Positions 21,371-33,544 of a stretch of 64,000 nucleotides of DNA are shown here, one piece after another. Origin of the DNA: Bicyclus anynana. Lineage: Eukaryota > Arthropoda > Insecta > Lepidoptera > Nymphalidae. The stretch is from NCBI RefSeq assembly GCF_947172395.1, contig NC_069087.1, positions 6,715,107-6,779,106 of the forward strand, given 5' to 3'. How positions within the stretch are numbered: position 1 is the stretch's first letter; the number at the start of each line of letters is the position of its first letter. Both the position numbers and the translations under genes were made by a program. The notes below the pieces were generated by a model that was given only the letters and a program-made list of their open reading frames with translations, ran no database searches and was not told where the DNA came from.

Positions 21371-22394
21371 GGTAATCTACTACTTATCCTTTCAAGCCTC
21401 AACAGCTCAGCGGTAAAAGGTCCGATACACACAACAATAGTTGTGTGTATTGTTGTTGGAGAGGATTGGGTAATGGGTATATTGGTCATATTGAAAAATG
21501 AAAATTATTAAACCAACACGCTTGCTCACATAGATCAACGGTAGGTGGTAATATTTTAAGTAAAATTGTTGTTTTTTTTTTGACAAATAAGCTAAAATAA
21601 TAGGTAACAAACAAAAGCGAAAGGATACTAAAAAGTAATACTTATAAGTAATTAAGTATTAAATGATAAGTTTGATATCTACAGAAGCGAATAAAACAAC
21701 AACTTATATTGAACCTACGGGAGTATACAATTAGTCACATCATTCCTTCGTTTCACTGTATTTTTCGCATACAATTTCATAAAGTAATATGATTATAATA
21801 ATTTATTCGAATTAAACACCTAAAGCGCTAATAAAAATCCATTATTCTAAATATACCATTTAGTTGCTTATTCATACCGTAACGAATTTTAAACGATTCT
21901 TCTAATTTGAATATTGCATAACAATTCCATTAAAATTTATTGACAAATAGTTGTCTATTACAGGTCGAATGGTATTCATCTGCAATGGAATTAATTGAAT
22001 TATTAAACTGAGTTTGCAATAAGTACTATTTGTATTAGGAGACGGTAACTCAATTTACTCATCTCAAACTCAGTCAAAAAAACTACATTATAATTACAAT
22101 TATTTATTATAATTACAAAGTTAAATTTAAATGAAAAAGTTCTTATATAATACAGCGATAGTGGATTGAAAAATTGTAAGTATTTTATGAATTGGTTATT
22201 TATGTATTGTTGAAACGAGTGTAACTTTTTAATTTCAATTATTAGAGGGCTTCTTCCAAGTCGAGAAACAAGGCACAGTTATAACATCTTTCTTATAGGC
22301 AGTCAGACTACTACGTAATTACCTGACCATATCAATGTTGAAGATACGTCGATGAGCAATCTTCTTTACTAATAATTTACAGAGGTAAAGATAT
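21371..22394. other. No recognisable gene
   Basis: A small hairpin (ACACACAAC AATA GTTGTGTGT) lies at about 21427-21448. The rest is AT-rich with no supported ORF. Confidence 0.4.
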
Positions 22395-22535
22395 GGTATT
22401 GTAGTAATCTTTAGATCGATTGAACTGATTTTAAAAATTCTTTTACCATTTAACAGTCGTTATTTGTGAGTGACATATTTTATCCGCGTATTCCCCCGGG
22501 AACAGCAACTACGCGGGCGAAACTTCTGTTAGTTA
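22395..22535 (+). mobile_element. Helitron-related fragment
   Basis: The blocks GAACTGATTTTAAAAATTCTTTTACCATTTA, CCGCGTATTCCCCCGGGAAC and CTACGCGGGCGAAAC are the 3' half of the Helitron type also seen at 35361-35534 (first quote abbreviated in other copies). The terminal CTAG is degenerate (TTAG, 22530-22533). Confidence 0.6.
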
Positions 22536-23043
22536 ACGATAAACAAATGCTGGTCATTTAGTCGCTCTCTCTTAGACTATAGTGCATTAAACACTATTCT
22601 AACTTTCACTGATATACGCACAGGGAATAATATCCAATGAATATACTTCCAACGCAGGACTATCAAATTTGACATTTATATGCATAAAGTTCGTTTATAT
22701 GAAAATTCGGTGCTAAAATAACACTGCTTTTACCATGAACCTCATATAAATACGAAAATTGAATAAACAAGCCCATTCCTCCGGGTTCACGCTAACAATA
22801 TGTATTTTTTGTCTTGTTTTTATTTATTAGCTTTAAATATTTCATAATACATCATTTCTTTATATAATCTAATAGATAAATAGCTCCAATTGTTGAAGTA
22901 CAACCTTTTACAGAGTCGATGCGTTGTAACATTCTTTACCAAAATCTCTGGATAATAAATTAAATTACAATGGGTATAAATTGGCTACTAGAGGGTTTTT
23001 ATAAATCGACCCTAATTTACAAACGGATTAGCCATATTAATAA
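22536..23043. other. No recognisable feature
   Basis: AT-rich DNA with nothing supported. Confidence 0.4.
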
Positions 23044-23131
23044 TACATGTAAGTGCGTAACGAAGCGAGTACCAGGAGGGTAGCATAAGGAGGCAGTCCT
23101 TCGATGGTTCTAGAACCTCATCAGTAGTCAA
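23044..23131. repeat. Direct repeat unit 1 (AAGTGCGTAA.GAAGCG type)
   Basis: Shares AAGTGCGTAACGAAGCG, CAGGAGGGTAGC, AAGGAGGCAGT, CGAT and CATCAG with 23211-23300 in the same order. It is a diverged ~88-bp unit of unknown nature. Confidence 0.65.
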
Positions 23132-23210
23132 CCGAGTCTTTATGTAATTACGTAAAAATTTTCGATCGTAATGGATGAAAATTAATTTAGTCTTTTTTAT
23201 TAGCCCGTTG

Positions 23211-23385
23211 TACATATAAGTGCGTAATGAAGCGCACGGTATCAGGAGGGTAGCGCAAGGAGGCAGTGATGCGATCGCTCTCGGACCGCATCAGGAATCA
23301 ATTAGGAACGGCTGGCGGCCACGACGTGCCTCCCGCATGAATTATTGACGACGTTGCCGGCCGCGTGAACCGCCCCTAACACATG
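23211..23385. repeat. Direct repeat unit 2 plus GC-rich extension
   Basis: A second copy of the unit at 23044, followed by a GC-rich segment containing GGCGGCCACGACGTGCC and CGTTGCCGGCCGCG, which are partly self-complementary. No long ORF on either strand. The GC-content contrast with the surroundings suggests an inserted element that I cannot name. Confidence 0.6.
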
Positions 23386-25019
23386 ATTTCGATCTAAAAC
23401 CGATTATAAATTTTAAAATGAGATTGTTATTCTTTCTGATCCCCTATTATAATAATTTTATCCAAACCCTTGATAGAGAAGCATTCATCATCTATTATAT
23501 CGGCCCACTACAGTAAATTAGAAGAGGGAATGTAGAGTTTAGATCTACGACGCTGATCGAATGCAGGTTGGCGGGCATAGGGTATCACACTTTAATCTGT
23601 CTTTAATATTCCATAGAACCAACATAATCGAACAATTTTTGTCATATTTTACAAAATTATAAATGTATATTATTTAATATTATTATTATGATAGATATAC
23701 ACCACACACACTAGGTTACAAAAAAATAGTAATTCTTTTAAGGGCAATTGCATACGTTTCTATAATAAACTACCACATGAGTTCAAAGTGTTTATTTTAC
23801 GCAAGCATTTAGGAAAGTCTTATTATAGTGTTAATGATTATATAAATGATAAGAAATATTGGTGTTAAACTGTATTAAACAAGTTTTGACTAAATCATAC
23901 TAATAACTTCACAAATCATGCCCAGGTTTAATGGTGGCAAAATATTACTGGCTGCATTTTCACGTTGGATAGCCAGACTGATCTTTTGCGCAAAAAATGG
24001 CCACCCATTCTGTCATCAGTTGAGGCAATTAGCCGCGGTTTCTTAATATTGTATTCTTTCTCAATAATAATGATGAAAAGTTTTGGGAATATTGTTTCAT
24101 ACAAAATACGGCACTACATACATACGAAAGCGAGTACGTCACTGAGGCGCTGACGGGACGCCAACGTGGTGTTTACATAACACCATGTCTCGTCGCCGCC
24201 ATGTCCACGTTTGATCCCGTTACGTATAACAAGAACTTACTGTGGACATTTGCACGTTGGACATTTAATCCTTTACATAAAAAAAAGTCAAAAACTATAA
24301 CCCGACTACGTAAAAAAGTGGTCTAAAAAGGACGAAACAAGAAAATATTTCAGATAGAAATCGAGAAATGTATGTAAATGTATAGGTACAAAAATGATAA
24401 TGGTAGAGCCATGGTCGCACCCATGATATACCTACTGTGTTACGTGTACTAAGTATGTTTAACTAAGGCGTTCCTTGCGTAAATTAAAAATAGTCGCATT
24501 CTGTTATGAAACGACTGGACGGCGCGAACTTCAGGATTGCATTTTAAAGATATATTTTCACTTAATTAATATGATATATATATATATACATATTTGTAAT
24601 GTGCTCGCCAACACCTTTCTTTTGATACCAAACATATAGTGATTATCTCGGTTTAATTTTTTTCGAGGTTAGAATATGAGGTATAAATTCCGTCATATAT
24701 TTTCTTTTTATAAAATTTATATAGCTCATATCTCAATTTGAATTATTACGAATTTTTCGACACCTCATTTATGAAAATCATCAAAATAATCACCTTAAAC
24801 AAAATTCGTAGTTGGGACACCGTGCCACTACTAGTTTAATCGTCGACAAAATTTCATCGGTGTAATGTCGTATGGTTAAACAATAGGTACCTACGAGTAC
24901 TCCACGATTGTTGGAAAACTCTATTTCCTTACCGATTATCCTGTCCGTCATGCAATTAGCTGGAAGTGACGGTTTTAAGTTTGAATAGGTAAATTTAATT
25001 TCAGTTTTCAATAGTGACT
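23386..25019. other. No recognisable gene
   Basis: 1.6 kb of AT-rich DNA. It includes an (AT)n run at about 24580-24596 and a short GC-rich patch at 24145-24230. ORFs of 60-73 codons look like chance. Confidence 0.4.
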
Positions 25020-25290
25020 TTTTTTATTCTTTACAAGTCAGCCCTTGACTGCAATTTCACCTGATGGTGTGATGACGCAAGCTAAGATGGAAGCGGGCTA
25101 ACTTGTTAGGCTTAGGATGAAAATCCACACTCATTTCGGTTTCTAGATGACATCGTACAAAAACACTAAATCGCTAGGCGGCACGTCTTTGTCGTTAGGG
25201 TGGTAACTAGCGACGGCCGAAGCCTCCCACTAGCCAAACCTGGACCAATTAAGAAAACGTCAATCGGCCCAGCCGGGGATAGCTCCGTAG
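25020..25290 (-). repeat. tRNA-derived SINE, family T, head truncated
   Basis: The minus-strand copy has its A-rich tail at 25020-25030. The body is complete through GGCCGAAGCCTCCCAC and CCCAGCCGGGGAT, but the rest of the tRNA head (box A) is replaced by unrelated sequence. Confidence 0.85.
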
Positions 25291-25336
25291 GAGCATACTT
25301 TGACATTCTTTCATCCTACGTTTCCTACGTTTCTAT

Positions 25337-25534
25337 GGATGTTTGTTACTCTTTACCGCTGCTACTAGGTACTGAAGAGATTTAGCTGAAATTTGGAATG
25401 GAAATAGATTTTACTCTAAATTAACATAGGCTACTTTTCATCCCGAAAATACCCCCGGTTCAACATATCCCCGTTCCCCGCGGGATATGTGAAAAGCTGA
25501 ATTCCACGCGGACGAAGTCGGGGGCGTCCGCTAG
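25337..25534 (+). mobile_element. Helitron, 5'-truncated
   Basis: Contains TGAAATTTGGAATGGAAATA and the terminal hairpin GCGGACG/CGTCCGC (25508-25514 with 25525-25531), then CTAG followed by T. The TCTATACTAATATT start is missing. Very similar to 26158-26397. Confidence 0.85.
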
Positions 25535-26157
25535 TCTTTTATATCACAAAAGTCACATAACAGACTCTAAATCTATTAAGGAGATAAGATCAAAAAAAGT
25601 GGGCAGATGGTATTTAAAATTATGTTGAGTTAATTCTGTTTAAATATTTTCCCAGTGTAAAGTTGACCGGCAAACTGAAGTGTCGAGAAAGACCGCGCGC
25701 TGTATGCATTTAGTAACATCGCCTCGTCTGCTTCGGAGTGAAATGTACGTTTCATTATTATAATACAGCACTCAAGTCGGTCGGGTTTGTGAGAGAAAAG
25801 GCGTGAGACGCCAAAGTTACCATTTTATTGTGTAAATGCGAGAGCGTTATTTTGAAACAGCGGTGTATGTGTGACTGACAAAATTTACACTTCAGAGTTA
25901 AAGGGATTTAAAGTTTCCTCTCTACTGCAGATAAGCGTGTTTGGCCTTTTGCGAATTGTGTTGTCTGCACAATACACACAGTCATACGTGTAATGAAGCC
26001 TCGCAGAAGCGGTTAAACAACTTGCGATGCCTATTTATTCCAGCTTCTGTCAACTCGAGACATCCTTTGAATTGCGTACGCAGAGTCAAGGATACATACC
26101 TACTTTAAATGCTAAGTAAGATTCTGTTACTCAGTTTTTGCAAAGCGAGGACTTAAA
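25535..26157. other. No recognisable gene
   Basis: Unique-looking DNA with scattered CpG (GACCGCGCGCTG near 25690). No ORF supported. Confidence 0.4.
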
Positions 26158-26397
26158 TCACACTAATATTATAAAGGCGAAAGTTTGTATGTATGTGTGT
26201 ATAAGTATGTTTGTTCCTCTTTTACGCTGCGGCTACTGAAGCGATTTGGCTGAAATTTGGAATGGAAATAGATTTTACTCTGGATTAACACATAAGCTTA
26301 GCTTAGCATAGAGTTTTCATCCCGGGAAACTCCATGGTTCCCGCGAGATGTGTGAAAAACTGAATTCCACGCGGACAAAGTCACGGGCGTCCGCTAG
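26158..26397 (+). mobile_element. Complete non-autonomous Helitron (240 bp)
   Basis: It starts TCACACTAATATTATAAAGG after A. It has GAAAGTTTGTATGTATGTGT and the TTTGGCTGAAATTTGG core, and ends in the hairpin with GGGCGTCCGCTAG before T. It has no coding capacity. A short duplication (AGCTTAGCTTAGCAT) lies near 26295. Confidence 0.9.
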
Positions 26398-26518
26398 TAA
26401 ATACTATTTAACGTAAAAGAAAAACACCTACCTACCTGAGAAGAGAACAGTGGTTGCTCTTTTAACACAATGTCTTTTTACAATATTATTTTTATAATAT
26501 ATTTATATTTTAATATTA

Positions 26519-26716
26519 CTAGCGCACTGACTTCGTTCGCGTGAATTTTAGTTTTACACAAATCCCTCGGAAATCATGACTTTTTGGGATGAAAAGTAGC
26601 TTAAGTGTTAACCCAAAGTAAAATCTATTTTCATTGCAAATTTCAATCAAATTGCTTCAGTAGTTGCGGCGATAAATAGTAACAAACATCCAAACAAACA
26701 TCCATACAAACTTTCG
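26519..26716 (-). mobile_element. Helitron, truncated at its 5' end
   Basis: CTAG at 26519-26522 is followed by the reverse-complement hairpin region and the same core as 26158-26397 in opposite orientation. It breaks off within the (GTTTG)n region at about 26716, exactly where a LINE tail fragment begins. Confidence 0.8.
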
Positions 26717-26840
26717 GAACATTTGAGTGCCTAAACAACTCTGGTCAGGGCTCTAGAGTGAGGAACCTCCTCACAATACGCGCCGTTTCAAGAATTACTG
26801 CCTTTTGTTCTCTTGCTCCAAAAATTAAGTGAAAGCTTCT
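26717..26840 (-). pseudogene. LINE ORF C-terminal tail (R2/R4-like), copy 2
   Basis: Near-copy of 21150-21290: GAACATTTGAGTGCC, CAGGGCTCTAGAGTGAGGAA, CCTCCTCACAATACGCGCCG and GTGAAAGCTTCTTAAG occur in the same order. The encoded minus-strand tail is broken by small changes. It directly abuts the truncated Helitron at 26716. Confidence 0.6.
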
Positions 26841-27455
26841 TAAGATTAATAATTATTACTATTACTTCTATTTCCCTTGTGGAGATAAGGGCCGGTCTAA
26901 TTCCCTGCAAGGATTTTTGTCATTCAAACTTATCAACAGAAAACTTCTACTTAATAGGTGAGTTGTAAGATATTTTAAGTTAGGCCAGGTTTTACCTACC
27001 ATAATAAGCTAAAATTTAAGAAAATACTCGTAGGTTAATAATGTATCTAGTAAACATGACATCACATACGTCATACTGCGTTTAGTAAGCGTTATGTTAA
27101 TAATTAACCGCAGAATGAAGACGTAATACGCTTCAGAAGCTTTGAGCGTATTATAAACGTTCCGTATACGGTGCCGCAATTACATTGCACCTGATTAGTT
27201 TCAAGATGTCCTAACAAATGTCAGCTAAAATAGATTAATTATATGAGCAATGATTTAATGTACAAATGTAGTGGCTGGTTAGCTCAAATTTGACTGATAC
27301 GCTGCCGCGTACCTCGAATATAATACAATCGAAGGTTATCAGAGACTTAATTAAGATAGATCTTCTTCTCTTTAAGAGATTTTTAAACATGCATTAGTTT
27401 CCAATCTTTAGTTGTTTGAATCGATTTAATTATGTTTATAAAAATTGCTTTTGCG
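26841..27455. other. No recognisable gene
   Basis: AT-rich DNA with no supported feature. Confidence 0.4.
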
Positions 27456-27467
27456 ACACGGTCTTGT

Positions 27468-27798
27468 CCGTTATCAACCCATATTCGGTTCACTGCTGAG
27501 CTGGAGTCTCCTCTCAGAATGAGAGGGGTTAGGCCAATAGTCCACCACGCTGGCCCAATACGGATTGGCGGACTTCACACACTCAGAAAATTAAGAAAAT
27601 TCTCTGGTATGCAGGTTTCCTCACGGTGTTTTCCGGCACCGTTTGAGGCACGTGATATCTATCTAGATTCTTAAAATGCACACAGCTGAAAAGTTGGAGA
27701 TGAATGCCCTGGAATAGATTCGAACCCACATCTTCCGGAAATCTGGAATCCCTCTGGAATCGAATGCAGAGGTCATATCCACTGGGCTGTCACGGTTC
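27468..27798 (-). repeat. tRNA-derived SINE, family S, full length with 12-bp TSD
   Basis: Minus strand: box B (GATTCGAACC on plus, 27717-27726) and box A (CCACTGGGCT, 27779-27788) lie at the right, the tail at the left. The flanks ACACGGTCTTGT at 27456-27467 and 27799-27810 are identical. The spacing between the two boxes is enlarged by a small internal duplication near 27741-27768, which would probably disable the internal promoter. Confidence 0.9.
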
Positions 27799-27810
27799 AC
27801 ACGGTCTTGT

Positions 27811-28884
27811 ACCGCGTGGATACGCTGAGGTAACTTCAACTGGTGTAATTAGGTTTTTAGTCCCGGTAAATCGAAAACCAAAACAGTATCTTTTGTAAAA
27901 AAAAAATATAGCAGCCCGTGCTTACATTTCTGTGCCTCGACAATCAATTATATCATGTCAGTTATAATCTCTAACTTTAATTTAATTTAAGCCCTTAAAA
28001 TTAAATTGAATCCATTCTTACTACACTTCTAAAGGAAAGTCGTAAACTTATTATAGAACCTCCGTGGTTCGAAAATCACTTCTCTCCTTTGGACAGACTG
28101 TCTAGCTGTATAAGATTATTGACAAATTCATTAAAGCACTCCTATCAACCAAGTAATTCATTATTGCTATCAAAAAACCACTCCAAAAATTTGCATGTAA
28201 ATCTGCAACAATTATTTTACATCGACGAATACTTCCGCACTTTCGGCGACACGTTCGCACATTAACTGCATAAAGTATGAGCGACGTAAAACGTAACCGA
28301 ATAGGTATGAGTTACCATATTAGGGAAAGCAGGCACTACCTGAAAACTTACTCACTTCATGACGTCAGAGTCACCCGACGTACCAAAGTGAGTGACATTA
28401 ATGAGACGCGCGAGCAATTTGTCTATGCGCGCTTGCATACATATTTACTCGCGGTAGCGGACCATTATTTTTATTATACGATGCACAGTTAAAAATGATA
28501 TCATCGAGCGCTTTGTAAATAGCTGCTCTCTGTTGTACTAGACACTAATTAACTGGCAAAGGTCGATTGTTAACAGAGTTGACATTTTATTTTATTTAAC
28601 TTTACGGCTGCGCGATAACGGTTTTAGATAAAAGTAATAGTTTTTCAATAAAAGCTCGTATAAAACGGCTCGTGTTTCAAACGTTGTCAAAACATTAAAA
28701 TGGTCTATTACATCCTCTTTCACATCGATTTCGGTAGAATGTTTAATTAAAATATTGGTACACTGTTTGGTTACATATTGTAAATCAGTGGGTCCTTTAA
28801 CTTCTTTGCTGCAAAATCTTTGTGGCTAATGGGGGTTGTAACCTTGCTTACTTTTTGTGGGAATTATTTGAACAACCTAAAAAT
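27811..28884. other. No gene; small hairpin at 28350-28393
   Basis: ACTCACTTCATGACGTC (28350-28366) pairs imperfectly with GACGTACCAAAGTGAGT (28377-28393). The ORF over this region (28277-28492) has no recognisable motif. The rest is featureless. Confidence 0.4.
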
Positions 28885-28960
28885 ATTTCTGTGATGAGCA
28901 TAGGTGTTTTCTAGTATGTGTTTATCTAAATAGGTAGGTATATAAAATCGATGGTCACTC
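28885..28960 (+). repeat. SINE-like internal fragment (weak)
   Basis: TTCTGTGATGAGCATAGGTGTTTTCTA followed by TATGTGTTTATCTAAATA matches the body of a common lepidopteran tRNA-derived SINE as I recall it. No head or tail is present (quoted in two parts). Confidence 0.35.
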
Positions 28961-29029
28961 ATCTCGAAATATCTAAAACCGCTTTTAAAAGGGAGGTAGT
29001 TTATTGGGACTGGACTGGATTAAAGAGGT

Positions 29030-29062
29030 ATAAGACCGGACGAAGTCGCGGGCGTCCGCTAG
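29030..29062 (+). mobile_element. Helitron 3' terminal fragment
   Basis: Only the last ~30 bp remain: GGACGAAGTCGCGGGCGTCC and CTAG before T, with a good terminal hairpin. The sequence upstream does not match other copies. Confidence 0.7.
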
Positions 29063-29298
29063 TATTATGTGTGTGTATAAATAAGTATATTTGCTATATC
29101 TATATATAGATCATAAATTCACATTATGATAATACCTGCAATCTTTGAACTGTAATATAATCATAGACTATGCTTACTTTGAGGCTTGTCAGTGATCTGT
29201 AATATTCTATTGTCCAAATATATTTTTAAAGTAATTAGATCAAACTTAGATCAAATAATTTCTGACCGCTGGCTATGCTAAAACATACATTTCACATT

Positions 29299-29628
29299 TT
29301 AAAGCTTAAAGTAATTCAGGACATCATAATAAGCGTTGAATAAAATATTTAAAACGTTGAATATTTCATAAAAATCTGAGCGAAGTTGCGAGCTAAATCT
29401 ATTTGTTTTACCGTTACCGTGCCAGTGGTTCATGAAATTGAATTCAAAACTGCGTTTGTACCCCTCTAAAATCTGTTCGACGTTGCGTAATCTTTCGATA
29501 ACTTTATACTGACGAGATTTGGATGCGATTTTCGATTGTTGTAGGCCAGAACTGTAAAATTTTTCGGATTCATTTGTTCTTTCTCTATTGTACGATACAA
29601 AAAGAAATTCGTATTTCGAAATTAACAA
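29299..29628 (-). CDS. Unassigned 109-codon ORF (low confidence)
   Basis: An uninterrupted minus-strand frame rich in Lys/Arg/Asn/Phe, with segments such as SKSRQYKVIERLRNVEQILE and SELRSDF-like sequence near the C-terminus ending YYDVLNYFKL. It has no signal peptide, membrane segment or domain I recognise. It does not overlap any repeat family found in this window and starts with ATG. No polyadenylation signal or splice sites are evident at the expected places. Chance ORFs of this size are possible in 64 kb, although most here are shorter. It could be a small intronless gene, an exon, or noise. Confidence 0.2.
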   Translation of the reverse strand: MLISKYEFLFVSYNRERTNESEKFYSSGLQQSKIASKSRQYKVIERLRNVEQILEGYKRSFEFNFMNHWHGNGKTNRFSSQLRSDFYEIFNVLNILFNAYYDVLNYFKL

Positions 29629-29651
29629 TGACTAACTGACTAAAACTTTAT

Positions 29652-29866
29652 GTTTATTTTTATTATTTACAAATTAGCTCTTGACTATAATCTCACCTAA
29701 TGGTAAGTGATGATGCAATCTAAGATGGAAGCGGGCTAACTTGTTAAAGTGAAAATTTACACCCCTTTCGGTTTCTATACCACATCGTACCGCTACATCG
29801 CTGGCGTTACGTCTTTGCCGGTAGGATGGTAACTAGCCACGGCTGAAGCCTCCTACCAGCCAAAAC
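29652..29866 (-). repeat. tRNA-derived SINE, family T, headless
   Basis: Minus strand. It has the A-rich tail (TTTATTATTTACAA at left) and the complete body to GGCTGAAGCCTCCTACCAGCC. The tRNA-like head is absent. Confidence 0.85.
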
Positions 29867-32410
29867 ACTAAAATTATTATACTGCGGCGATCCCGTGGTC
29901 AACTTGTCAACTAAATCTGGTTGCTGATCATGATATCTTAGGTTCCTCGGCTCATCAGGGAAAGTACTATCCAGCATACTTACATCTGTTGTCATAGAAC
30001 ATTGTTCTGTTCCAGCCTTAATAGTTAAAAACAAAAATTGTTCGTACTCGACTAAAATAGACTAGTTTACACTTTTTTAAAAGGATCTTAAATTATACAT
30101 TATCGTTCTACTAGATTGAAAATAAATTATCATATTTTTTTGAGACATGAATACATAAAAAATCAGTTTTGAAATATGTTTTGACAAAACGAGCCAAAAC
30201 GCTATCGGTCATGTATAAGGTCACGTAAACCCGTAAACACTCTCTGCCTCTCCCTCCTTATAGGAGGGACCTGGGCCTGACCTGTTTATATAGGTTGTAC
30301 GCGTCATGTTAGCACATTCCTGGACTTGGTCTTTGGTTCTATTTATTGACGTTGGTTTTTCACTTACCACCAGATAGGCCATCTGTTTCTGCAGACGAAG
30401 GGAGGAAGAGCGAAGGAAATGTCGCATAAGAGTAAAGCGCATTAGAAAATCGCTAATGTGAACGCACCCTAAGTACGCGCCTTTTCACTTGTTGCGTAAT
30501 TTGTAGCACACATACCTACGAGTACCTACCTACAATAGGGATGATGACTAGGTTTGAATAAATTGATTTTTATGATACATACGGGCAAATAAGGTCTATG
30601 TTAACTAATTTATACATAAAAAACAAAGGTTGACTAGATATTTGCAAAATAAATAAGAGTATAAAATCAAAATCGATATTTAATAGATTTTGATTTTATT
30701 TTTTTTATCGTAATTAGATGAAAATTCATACAGTTTTAGCTTCCTTACATTAAATGTGACATTTTTCAATGTATGAACTATAAACATAAACGCACAAATA
30801 ACAAAGATCTTAGTAATTTTGTTTGACCGCATACAAATCTATGGATCATTATGGACCTACGACGTCATTAAATCTTACTATTTTTTATGGGGCGTTTTTC
30901 AGGGATCCGAGGCAGCGCCGCACATCTGACCCTTTAAATTCTTGTAGGCTCTCCGAAAGTAATGATCGCAGATACCCTGTTACTTTTACAAAATTGCTTT
31001 ACTATTAGCATACCTACACACACATACACATAATACTGTTTATAAATTTCTAAGGGCCGTGACAGCCTATTACAAATAGTCAAACATACGTTTTAAAGTG
31101 CTTACTTAGCCTACTTGAAATATATATGAATTTTGAATTTAAACCACGGTGCAACAAACAAATCACCAGTTACAATAAAAATGTAACCATATCAGATCGA
31201 TTACTTTTAAATACTCGTGACTTAAATACTCTGTATTTAAAGCAGTCACAATCGAATGGGAAAACTGATTGGCAATACTACCAACAACAATACAATTTAA
31301 AACATGTCCATTGCTTGTATTTGATTAATTGCAGACTGTAACAATATTCGCAAAAGTCGCACTATTTACTTTTGCACAGATGCTGTCATCAAAAAAGGAA
31401 ATACACTGATAAATCCATACATGCATACTTAAAGTATGAATACCAAAGTAAGTTGGTTCGTTTGTTAGTTTGATGTAAGAAAATGTTACTACTTAAAGTA
31501 TAATAATATTATAAATACACTCTAAGTGGCAAATTAGATTTAAATTAAAACAACAATAAAATTTTAGGCCTAAATTTATAAACTACTCGATGAAAGAAAT
31601 AAGGTAAGTCGTAGATAGTAGAGTTACTACAAAACAGACATAGATGCAGACAGACTTGATCTTTGAGCACTAAAAATTTAACGTCGTTATTAGCCGAAGA
31701 CAGCTGAATGAGAATTTTTTTTCGAGATATAAAGTAAAATGAAACTCTATCATAACTCATCCGAGAAAGTAGAAAGTATTAGTGTAATTCGTATTTTTGT
31801 TAATAATTTTTAGGTATGGAATTACAGACACGGGAGACTTAACAGCTATCCCTCAGGTCGTCACGGGGAAGTTGATATTAAGAAATGTTGCTCTGTAGCG
31901 ATAGCTTTCTACTTAACATCAGGTTTCTACTTAATATCACTTGTCTGGACAAATACTATAAAAAATATAATATTTTCTGAATTATTAATATTTTGCGGCT
32001 TCAACAACAGTCTGCGATCATCTTTTATAAACGTTAGCGATATAAAAGTCGTGATCTTGTACGTCGAACACAATAAATGCCCATCGCAAAATCCAGTTAC
32101 GTTACGAGTCTCGACAATTGATAGAGAAACTGTGTGCAACGATGAAATTTAAAAAGTCATTTATTTCGAAATGCTTTTTCTCGGGTCGCCCGCGGCGGAG
32201 CGGTATCAATTTTATTTTCCGTCGCGGCTTCCTGGCTCGGGACATTCGTTTGTAAATACTTATATACTTGTATACCTTGGAATGGATTAACTTGAGATGA
32301 CAGAAAGTTCTTGGATACTCATGGACTTGCTGCAATTATATTCATCTACCTGAATCTTACCTTATTGCCTGAAAAACTAAACTAAATTAAAAAAATATAA
32401 TATTTCAGAT
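29867..32410. other. 2.5 kb without recognisable features
   Basis: AT-rich, with scattered ORFs of 60-80 codons and no known motif. The ORF at 31126-31341 (71 codons, Asn/Gln-rich) is probably chance. A short perfect AT palindrome region (AATCAAAATCGATATTT...GATTTTGATT) lies at 30665-30699. Confidence 0.4.
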
Positions 32411-32622
32411 CTGGCGGCTTTGGCCGTGGCAAGTTACCACCCTACCGGCAAAGACGTACCGCCAAGGTATTTATCGTACCTGTTTGATGTCGTGTAGAAA
32501 CCGAAGGGGGTGTGGATTTTAATCCTCCTCCTAACAATTTAGTCCTCTTCTATCCAAGATTGTATCATCACTTACCATCAAGTGAGGTTGTAGTCTAACT
32601 TGTAAAAAATAAAAAGTAATCT
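32411..32622 (+). repeat. tRNA-derived SINE, family T, headless
   Basis: Plus strand. It begins GGCGGCTTTGGCCGTGGC and continues through GACGTACCGCCAAGG and the body to a TAACTTGTAAAAAATAAAAA tail. The head is missing. Confidence 0.85.
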
Positions 32623-33544
32623 ATCCGCTTCTTTCAAAAGATAACTGGCAACACACAAATATTATGAGTACAAAAGACATAACGGTAATTAATCAGCGTA
32701 AATTATCCTAGTCTTAACTTTACTGTTAGGTTAGATGTAACGTTTCGACCGTGATTCCATATAAAAAGCCTCACGCCAAGGGATTAACTTTCCGCTACGT
32801 TTATTACCCAATGGGTGTGAGCGTAAGAGTCTCTTCACAACTGCTACAATATTTTTGTTTTAGATTATACTTCCTAAGTGTGGATTATTATGGTTATTAA
32901 AAAAAAAGTAATCATATATTTACATTTTTCTAAAAAAATAAGTGATAATGAAATATTATAAAAACCTAAAAAAAGCGTATATGGACCCAAGCGACCCGAG
33001 ACGTCTCTTAGCGTAGAGGTTCTCCAGAGAAGAACCCCCTCGCTATTAGGAATGTTTCTAGAAATTAATTTATGGGCGTTACTCTTATATCTGTTCTACC
33101 TATAGGTAAAAACGTAAAATTAAGGCTTACTGCACTAAGACTTTTCTAAAGTATAGCTTTAGTAATTATAAACGAATACAAAATATGTTTATTAAGTCTG
33201 TCAAAGATCGGATAATGGTAACCATCACTGAATGATTTTGCGTTAATTGACCAGAAATTAATCCGAACCAAATTTTGGGCAAGTTTACATTAAATAATCG
33301 CATTAATTAGAATAACTGTCCACCGAAGCATTATATTCATCAGATGCGCTTGTAAATAGCTAAATAACTGCGAACAATGGAGTTAGGGTCATTTAAACTA
33401 GGCTAAAACATCATACTCAGATGATATACACAATTTATAAATCGAGTATATTTACCGCGTAACAAATATTTTAAAGTATGATAAAATATTAAATTTTAAT
33501 ATCAACATTCATATGTCCTTAGATCAACATTTATATATTCTTAG
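32623..33544. other. No recognisable feature
   Basis: AT-rich DNA with nothing supported. Confidence 0.4.

Noticed and set aside
23044..23300. CRISPR-like array from the two ~88-bp repeats
   Set aside because: There are only two diverged long units, the sequence is eukaryotic, and there are no cas genes or regular spacers.
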